In this document: positions 6,019-11,267 of the stretch, piece after piece
How positions within the stretch are numbered: the stretch's first letter is position 1
Layout: every line of letters starts with the position of its first letter
Assembly: GCA_001275005.1 (NCBI GenBank)
Contig: JWZX01000971.1
Coordinates: 1 to 11,267, forward strand
Source: Chrysochromulina tobinii
Lineage: Eukaryota > Haptophyta > Prymnesiales > Chrysochromulinaceae
Direction of reading: 5' to 3'
DNA: 11,267 nt
Notes under the pieces: model-generated
Seen by the model: the letters and a program-made list of their open reading frames with translations, nothing else
Databases searched by the model: none
What the model was told of the DNA's origin: nothing
Translations under genes and position numbers: made by a program

Positions 6019-8856
6019 CTAGCTCGGTCCTCGTGCTGGCTCCACGATGGTCACGTGCTTGGGCTCACCACCTAATTTCGCCGTCGCCGGGCGAGGAGGC
6101 GAGGCATCATGTGAGGCGGGATGCGCAGATGCGCCGCTGGCCGCTTCCGCCGCCACGTTCTGAAGCTCTATGGTGCTCATGGCCGCCTTGCTCTTGCCTG
6201 AGCTCTTGCCCCCCGCCTTGCCCTCCAGCGCCGCTCGGCCCTTGCCGACGCTCTGTTGTGCTTGCCGCTTGCGCCGTTGGTTTAGGCGCGCGCGGATGAT
6301 GGCGCGCACGATCTGGCAGTACTGCATGAGCGTGCGGCGTCGGGTAGGCACGGCGTGTGCCGACTTCTCGTTCATCGCGATGCGGATCTGCGTGTAGGCC
6401 TCGCCCAGGATCGCGAGGAAGATGTTCATCATGATAAGCACCATCACGATGATGTACAGGAAGAAGAACATGAGGCCCGGCGAGATGCCCGGCTGGCGCA
6501 TGCGCATTCCGGGCACGTCAAACGAGCCGAGCATCACGAGGAGGAGCGAGATCACAGCCTGGTCGAACGTCGCGTATTCGCGCATCTGGGAGCCGAACAA
6601 TTGCATCGCCATCATCGCGAAGGCGATCATCAGGATGAGCAAGAAGATGATGAAGTAGCCCATGTCGGCCGCGGCGCGCGTGAGCACGAGCCAGAGCATA
6701 GCAGTCGAGTCGTTGAGCTGCGCATACTTGAGGAACTTGAAGAAGAGCGCGATGACGCAGAGGGAGTCCAGCGCGAAGGAGAGCTTGTAAAGTGCGCCAA
6801 TGGACGCGAAGTCGGTGTACTCGTTCTCGAAGATGGCCTCGGGTGGGTAGAGGCTGTTAAGCAGCAGGACCTGGTAAAAGGTCGACAGGAAGAACCCTAG
6901 AAGCACGATGCACTCAAGCAGGTTCCACACGTCGGACATCCACTCGCCAATCCATCCCGTCTTCTTGACGGAGGCGTAGACGAGGGAGACCTGCACGGAG
7001 ATGTAGTAGAGCACAAAGCCCGAGACGATGAGCTGCAGGGTGGTCGCGGTGAGCTTTTCAGGCGTATCCATCTTGTAGAGCTCTTGGCTCAGGGTGGAGA
7101 TGGACGTGGAGGGGAACACGCGCCCGCCCAGGCTGAACTCGAAGGCGAAGGTGATGCACATGAAGACGTTCAGGTTGCCGTTGTAAAAGGTCATCTTCAT
7201 GAACATGGCCCGTGACGACTGGTCGAGCCACAAGTTGTCCTTCAGTTGCTGGAGTGCGAGCAGGATGTCGTCGCGCGCCGCTGTGCTCCGCTCGCACACC
7301 CCGTTCGGGTTGGGGTTGGGATCGTCGGCAGGGCGCTGGCGGCAATCGAGCAGATTGTCCGTGTCGCGCACGTAGCCGCCGGCGGAGTAGGAGACGCCCG
7401 GGAAGTTGGTCGACAAGAAAGGGCTCTCTTTGGTCTCCTCCGCGCTCCTATAGGTGAAGGCGCGGCACAATTTGCGGATGTCCATCGCGTTGAGCGCCGC
7501 GGTCGTGGGTGGCTCGCCCCCGTAGTTATCGAGGTACCGATCCGGCGGCGGCGGCGGCGCGGGGATCATGTCGCACGAGCCGTGGACGTTCAAGAGCTCC
7601 GCGCCAATCGAGAACGGGCGCGTGTCCTCGTTCTGAGGGCTCGGGTCCGTCCAACACTCGTCGATGAAATTCTGATCGAAGATGTGCGTGCCGTTGGTGA
7701 GCTTTCGCTTCTGGAGGCTCGGCTGTATGCACCCTACGTTGGGTCTCGCGCGCACGGTTCGGAAGCGGATGCCGCCCACCACGCGATTGTACGTCATCAC
7801 CGCGCCCACCTCGCGCGGTGAGAATGGGTCGCCATTGTATTTGCTGTCGGGGTAGATACCTTCGATGACGACCTTCTCGATCCAAGTGAAGATATCTGAG
7901 AAGCTCGAGATGTCATTGTAGGTCTTCTCATTGTAGTCGCCATATTTATTATTCACGAGTAGCTCGCGGATCGCGCTCACTTGGAAGTAGCCCTCGCGCT
8001 CGCCGCCGGCCCGGCGCAGGAACGTGGACACGATGAAGAGCGTCATGAAGACGACGAAGACTGGCAGCTCGCGATAGAGCTGTTTCTTGTTGATTTTCTT
8101 TATCTTTGCGGTCTTGACGGGTGCACCCACCTGCTGCGCCGGCTCCTCCTCCTCCTCCTCCTCCTCCTCCTCCTTCAGCTGCTCCTGCTCCCCAAGCAGA
8201 AGCTGCAGCAGCGCGTCAGGGTCATCGAGGTCTTCCTCGTCTTTTGTCTCGTCCTCGCGCACCTTGAGCAGCACGTGTCCGTACTGGTTTTCGAACCCGC
8301 TCAGCTCGTCCCGCACGGACGCGTTGCCGCGCCACACCTCGTCCCGCTCGTTGACGATCTGCACATCATCCGGATGAAGCTCGAAGATGCGACACGCGTC
8401 CGTCAGCAAATAGTCGAACGTGTACGATTCGTCGGTGACGCGGAAGACGGCCTCCTCATCCTCGTAGAGCACGCTCACCTCGCGCAGCTCGGACTCCTTG
8501 TCCGCCTGCTTCAGCAGCTTCCTGATCTGCTGAGCTTTCGCATCCTTGAGCTCCTGAACGGCCCGCGAAAGGGTGTGCTCGAACACCTTCTTCATAGCGG
8601 CAGCCTCGTTGCTCAACACCTCGCGGCGCGCAGTCTCGGCACGCGAAGACGCTGAGCGCTGGGTGATTTCGGCAACATATTTCTCGCACCGCTCACGCAC
8701 CGCCGCGAGCTGCTCCTGCCGACTCTTGAGCTCGCGTGACTCATCCACAAGCGTCGAGTGGCTCACAGCAATGTCGTCGCGCTTAAGCTCGAGCTTTTGT
8801 CGTATCAGATCGAGCTTCTTTATGGCTTGGGAAGATGAGAGGGATTTGTTGTCCAT
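6019..8856 (-). CDS. PKD2-like: Polycystin-2-like (TRPP) cation channel with N-terminal coiled coil and ubiquitin-like module
   Basis: A 945-residue protein from the first ATG (8856); human PKD2 is of similar length. Order of parts: Lys/Glu-rich coiled coil (about 10-125); a compact beta-alpha-beta region resembling a ubiquitin-like fold (about 126-200); an acidic linker with ten Glu (229-238); TM1 (264-282); the extracellular polycystin (TOP) domain (about 286-595); TM2 (604-628); TM3 (643-664); TM4 (690-710); TM5 (729-752); pore helix and filter (762-780); TM6 (795-819); and a basic, Ala-rich tail. Diagnostic matches to PKD2 include the YSAGGYVRD segment, LKDNLWLDQSSRAMFMKMTFYN, FFKFLKYAQLND after TM4, MQLFGSQMREYATFDQA, and NIFLAILGEAY in TM6. 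The filter is L-G-S (776-778), where PKD2 has L-G-D. Paired Cys (C376/C401) could be the TOP disulfide, and N388-G-T is a glycosylation site. It probably works as a tetrameric ciliary or membrane Ca2+/cation channel. No EF-hand is seen in the tail. Confidence 0.93.
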   Translation of the reverse strand: MDNKSLSSSQAIKKLDLIRQKLELKRDDIAVSHSTLVDESRELKSRQEQLAAVRERCEKYVAEITQRSASSRAETARREVLSNEAAAMKKVFEHTLSRAVQELKDAKAQQIRKLLKQADKESELREVSVLYEDEEAVFRVTDESYTFDYLLTDACRIFELHPDDVQIVNERDEVWRGNASVRDELSGFENQYGHVLLKVREDETKDEEDLDDPDALLQLLLGEQEQLKEEEEEEEEEEPAQQVGAPVKTAKIKKINKKQLYRELPVFVVFMTLFIVSTFLRRAGGEREGYFQVSAIRELLVNNKYGDYNEKTYNDISSFSDIFTWIEKVVIEGIYPDSKYNGDPFSPREVGAVMTYNRVVGGIRFRTVRARPNVGCIQPSLQKRKLTNGTHIFDQNFIDECWTDPSPQNEDTRPFSIGAELLNVHGSCDMIPAPPPPPDRYLDNYGGEPPTTAALNAMDIRKLCRAFTYRSAEETKESPFLSTNFPGVSYSAGGYVRDTDNLLDCRQRPADDPNPNPNGVCERSTAARDDILLALQQLKDNLWLDQSSRAMFMKMTFYNGNLNVFMCITFAFEFSLGGRVFPSTSISTLSQELYKMDTPEKLTATTLQLIVSGFVLYYISVQVSLVYASVKKTGWIGEWMSDVWNLLECIVLLGFFLSTFYQVLLLNSLYPPEAIFENEYTDFASIGALYKLSFALDSLCVIALFFKFLKYAQLNDSTAMLWLVLTRAAADMGYFIIFLLILMIAFAMMAMQLFGSQMREYATFDQAVISLLLVMLGSFDVPGMRMRQPGISPGLMFFFLYIIVMVLIMMNIFLAILGEAYTQIRIAMNEKSAHAVPTRRRTLMQYCQIVRAIIRARLNQRRKRQAQQSVGKGRAALEGKAGGKSSGKSKAAMSTIELQNVAAEAASGASAHPASHDASPPRPATAKLGGEPKHVTIVEPARGPS
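8143..8172. repeat. (CTC)10 trinucleotide repeat encoding poly-Glu
   Basis: Ten perfect CTC units, read as GAG on the minus strand, give ten Glu residues in the linker before the first membrane segment of the channel. The perfect repetition at DNA level suggests a length-variable microsatellite. Confidence 0.9.
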
Positions 8857-9242
8857 TGTCGCGCACAAGTCTTCCTATCGACCAAACCAAGGAGATGCGA
8901 GGTCGACGCCAGGACCGCGGGTGGCCGAGCTCGCTGGCACGCAGGCGCAGCAGCACCCCTTCGCCAGCCGGCCAAGAAATGGAGCGCCATCTTCGCGCTG
9001 TGGTGGGCGTTTTGGAAGCCACTCCCCCCCGATCGAACAGGCCGCGTCCTGTAGATCTAGAAGATCTATGTACGCGCATTGTGTACGCGGTCCGCCGGCC
9101 CCGCGGCCGGTACTGTAGGACGTCCAGGGGTATAACGATAAAACGAACCTGGGTTTGCGGCCGCGTGTTCGTTACCTCAGGAACGACCGCGGGACAGATC
9201 AAGGGCGTGCCGACGAAGCTCGCATCAGGCGACGAGGTGCGC
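8857..9242. promoter_or_regulatory. Divergent promoter region between the polycystin and coiled-coil/LINE frames
   Basis: The region drives the channel to the left and, presumably, the + strand frame to the right. A TATA-like element (tataacgataaaa, 9131-9143) is followed by no ATG until 9243, which is why I chose that start. Symmetric motifs sit at 9052-9068 (two AGATCT sites), 9069-9088 (tgtacgcg twice) and about 9096-9110 (CCGGCC/GGCCGG hairpin). The + frame stays open upstream, through ATGs at 8979 and 8895, so a longer N-terminus cannot be excluded. A pyrimidine-rich tgttcgttacctcag ending at 9180 could be a 3' splice site. Confidence 0.4.
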
Positions 9243-9829
9243 ATGATCTGGTCGGGCGACCTGGGCACGGCACGCGTGCGCAACGGCCTCAATCGCATCG
9301 CTGCAATCACGGCCGAGCAAGGCATCAAGAGCTCGGAGGAGGTCAAGAAGCTCAAGGGCGAGCTGGAGAAGCAAATCAAGGTGAACGTCGAGGCCATTCT
9401 CGAGCAGGACGCCAAGATCACGGCGTACTCCGTGCACATGCAAGGGCTCATGGACAAGCAGGCCGCGGTGATGACCGAGATGCAGAGCCAGCACGCCTCG
9501 GCGATGGAGGACCTGCACAAGCAAATGGCGGCGAGCGAGGTGGCGCACACGACGCACACGGCGGATTTGCACAAGCAGATGGCGGACACGGACGCGCAAC
9601 ACGCGGCCGCGATGGACGACCTGCGCAAGGTGGTCCAGCAGCAGCAGCAGCAGATGGGCGACATGCAACAGGTGGTCCAGCAGCAGCAGCAGATGCAGCT
9701 CAGCTTCACGACGCAGTTTGGCGATCTTTTCAACTTCATGAACGCTGTCACCGCCGAGATGATTGAGCAGCGCAACGCGGTGAAGGCCTCGGTGTTGGCG
9801 ATCAAGGAACTCAAGGACGGTCAGGCGGG
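9181..9829 (+). other. Candidate internal exon of a host coiled-coil gene
   Basis: The stretch is bounded by an acceptor-like pyrimidine-rich sequence ending in CAG at 9180 and a consensus-like GTATGT donor at 9830-9835. Inside, about nine of ten codons in the open frame end in G or C, as in the neighbouring host genes. Beyond it the bias drops to roughly six in ten (hand count of about 90 codons). The encoded segment is a coiled coil. Splicing is not demonstrated, and no partner exons are identified within the window. Confidence 0.35.
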
Positions 9830-11267
9830 GTATGTGGATGCAATAGCACGGCGGCAGTGCGCGGTGCTGCGTCAGGTCTTTGCTATGCACACGCGAGTCA
9901 CCGCCCTTACATCTCTCGTACCCGCAGGTCCGACTGAGAAGCGACTGGTGGGAGACGGCGTGACGAGTCGAGACTTCCAGGCAGGAGAGGGGGATGGGAC
10001 GAAGGCAGACGAGCAGGCTAATGTCGTGGGCAAGCATGGCGCGAGCCGTGGAGGGGACGTGCGAGCCCACGAGGGAGACGCAGCCGTAGGCGCAGCCGCT
10101 TGCGCGAGGCTGGCCTCGGACACTCGAGGAGCCGATGGACCTAACGGGTCGGCAGAGCCCGGTGGACGAGTGCCCCATGAGGGTGACCAGAGCATGCACT
10201 GTGCTGTGAGAGAGAGTGGGTGCACTCGAGATCGCCGTTCCGGAGAGAGCCCGCCATGGATCAATTGGCGAGGAGGGGCGAGTGGCATGCTAGACGGACT
10301 TTGTGGCATATCGGCCCTGGGCGTGTCATACGTCGAGTCTGTGTCTATGTCTATTTCGATACCTATGTCGGCTTCGAGGATCAGTTCACTTCCAGTCCGC
10401 AACGTCAGAGAGCGTCGAGTCGGGCACGGCAAGTTTGGAGTTTTTGCGAGCACGCGTGGTTTCCATGCGATACTCGTTCTACTTCTCAGCTGCGCGGCAC
10501 GCTGCGAGGCTTTCTCTGGAGTGGCTTCGTGCTGCACGACGATGGAGCTGCGACGCGCGGACGGTGCGACTCTACTATGCCGGGATACTGCGGAGCTGCT
10601 CTGCTACGATCGGTCGGCATTGCAACGCTTTGGGATCACAGAGCGTGGGGCCTCGTGCGGCGACGGAGGGTCGGCGTTTTGGAAATGCTTCGACACGGTC
10701 GGAGGTAATCCAACACCAACGGCGAGCGGCACAGCCGCCGAGCAAGAGGCAGAGCCAGAGCCTAGCCCGAGGTGGGCGCCAGATGGTCAAAATGAGAGCA
10801 AGGAGCGATCGACAGTCAGTCAATCATCGACGGATATGTCGAGGCCTATTACGGATGCGGCAGGCGGAGTCGAACTCATCGTTGCGCAGCAGTCAGCGCG
10901 CGTGCGGAGAGCATCTTGGCGCGTTACGCGATGCAACAGCGCGGTGACAGATCCGAACGGCCTGCAACGGCGACGCCTTCGCTGGCACTTCAGCCGACGA
11001 GCGTGGAAGAAGCTTATGAGGTCGCTGCGTGGGAACACGGTTGCGGAGATGTTCAATGTTGCGCTCTGGAACGCGCGTGAATTCCATGCGGACGCGTGCC
11101 CTGCCCACGAGGCTTCTCGGGCGAAAGCGCTGTGGATCATGCGAAGGTTACAGGAGGAGGATGTTGACGTTTGCTTCCTGCTAGAGGTGATGGGATCACA
11201 GGAGGCGTTCACAGCGAAGACCTATGGGTTGCGCGCTATGGCGAAGAAGGTTGGCTATGTGGTGCGC
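9243..11267 (+). CDS. Partial open frame: Gln-rich coiled coil followed by LINE-type EEP endonuclease start
   Basis: The frame has 675 codons without a stop and runs off the right edge. Residues 1-195 are a heptad-like coiled coil: VKKLKGELEKQI (34-45), three diverged copies of a D-L-H/R-K-Q/V segment (90, 109 and 126), then Q6 and Q5 runs (132-137 and 146-150). Residues about 196-590 are low-complexity, Gly/Ser/Arg-rich, with a short hydrophobic stretch (about 408-418) and a Cys-rich patch (about 417-482) that matches no zinc knuckle I know. Residues 603-675 resemble the N-terminal part of an endonuclease/exonuclease/phosphatase domain: FNVALWNAR with N610, a KALWIMRRLQEEDVDVCF helix-strand, and LLEV with E648 in place of the metal-binding LQE(T/V). 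This is the usual LINE ORF2 arrangement, but the endonuclease normally sits near the N-terminus. It may be a fusion or an insertion read-through; the start is uncertain. Confidence 0.5.
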   Translation, partial: MIWSGDLGTARVRNGLNRIAAITAEQGIKSSEEVKKLKGELEKQIKVNVEAILEQDAKITAYSVHMQGLMDKQAAVMTEMQSQHASAMEDLHKQMAASEVAHTTHTADLHKQMADTDAQHAAAMDDLRKVVQQQQQQMGDMQQVVQQQQQMQLSFTTQFGDLFNFMNAVTAEMIEQRNAVKASVLAIKELKDGQAGYVDAIARRQCAVLRQVFAMHTRVTALTSLVPAGPTEKRLVGDGVTSRDFQAGEGDGTKADEQANVVGKHGASRGGDVRAHEGDAAVGAAACARLASDTRGADGPNGSAEPGGRVPHEGDQSMHCAVRESGCTRDRRSGESPPWINWRGGASGMLDGLCGISALGVSYVESVSMSISIPMSASRISSLPVRNVRERRVGHGKFGVFASTRGFHAILVLLLSCAARCEAFSGVASCCTTMELRRADGATLLCRDTAELLCYDRSALQRFGITERGASCGDGGSAFWKCFDTVGGNPTPTASGTAAEQEAEPEPSPRWAPDGQNESKERSTVSQSSTDMSRPITDAAGGVELIVAQQSARVRRASWRVTRCNSAVTDPNGLQRRRLRWHFSRRAWKKLMRSLRGNTVAEMFNVALWNAREFHADACPAHEASRAKALWIMRRLQEEDVDVCFLLEVMGSQEAFTAKTYGLRAMAKKVGYVVR
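9636..9692 (+). repeat. Two CAG runs encoding poly-Gln in the coiled coil
   Basis: Six CAG codons (9636-9653) and five (9678-9692) are each preceded by GTG GTC and separated by a short MGDMQQVV segment. This suggests a 42-bp duplication of the CAG-containing unit. Confidence 0.85.
9830..11267 (+). mobile_element. Probable non-LTR (LINE) retrotransposon, 5' part, truncated by the window
   Basis: The call rests on the EEP endonuclease start at about 11049-11267 and on a drop in third-position G+C from roughly nine in ten to six in ten codons beginning near 9820-9830. An element ORF could begin at ATG 9885, in the same frame. The reverse transcriptase, 3' UTR, tail and target-site duplication would all lie to the right and cannot be seen, so family and intactness are unknown. 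The left boundary is an estimate from codon use, and no terminal repeat marks it. Confidence 0.5.

Noticed and set aside
7246-7821. 191-residue + frame opposite the polycystin gene
   Set aside because: Antisense shadow of a strongly supported gene, with Arg/Val/Ala-rich low-information sequence.
9155-9766. 203-residue + frame, Gly/Arg/His-rich
   Set aside because: It begins at TTG and overlaps the better coiled-coil frame. Composition is typical of a shifted reading of GC-rich coding DNA.
8783-9814. 343-residue minus-strand frame, very rich in Cys and Ser
   Set aside because: It is antisense to the coiled coil; the Cys runs are simply the reverse reading of CAG repeats. No domain, and it starts at a non-ATG or overlapping position.
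9225-10199. 324-residue minus-strand frame, rich in Leu, His and Arg
   Set aside because: A shadow of the coiled-coil frame. Leu runs come from CTG/CTC read opposite CAG/GAG codons.
10303-10947. 214-residue + frame overlapping the LINE region
   Set aside because: No recognisable domain, and the competing frame continues into the endonuclease motifs. Retained only as a possible alternative.

Overview
The window looks like nuclear DNA of a GC-rich, intron-poor unicellular eukaryote. The evidence is a polycystin (PKD2-type) cation channel, long single-exon genes on both strands with no operon spacing, a membrane-anchored six-hairpin glycosidase, and the start of a LINE-type endonuclease. A haptophyte or similar microalga would fit, but the lineage is inferred and not shown.

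Layout from left to right. A 22-codon upstream ORF (54-122) abuts the start of a MGH1/GH63-like glycoside hydrolase (123-1907, +). A GNAT-family acetyltransferase follows (2086-2817, +). A 924-base gap between convergent genes holds an extremely GC-rich island. Next comes an unrecognised repeat-containing protein with one C-terminal membrane segment (3742-5067, -). A roughly 950-base gap with diverged tandem repeats of about 75 bp precedes the polycystin channel (6019-8856, -), which carries an unusual N-terminal coiled coil plus ubiquitin-like module. Divergent from it, on the + strand, an open frame starts near 9243 and runs off the right edge at 11267 without a stop. Its first part is a Gln-rich coiled coil with host-like codon use. 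Its last 75 or so codons are the beginning of an endonuclease/exonuclease/phosphatase (EEP) domain of the non-LTR retrotransposon type.

The genes do not form an obvious pathway. The most unusual region is 9181-11267. Codon use shifts abruptly near 9820-9830, next to a textbook GTATGT splice donor, while the frame stays open. This suggests a LINE inserted in or fused to a host coiled-coil gene, or a LINE with a very long N-terminal extension. The reverse transcriptase, if present, lies beyond the window.

Start codons: for the two minus-strand genes the longest open frame begins at a non-ATG codon, so I used the first ATG (5067 and 8856). All splice sites, domain limits and catalytic residues were assigned by eye.
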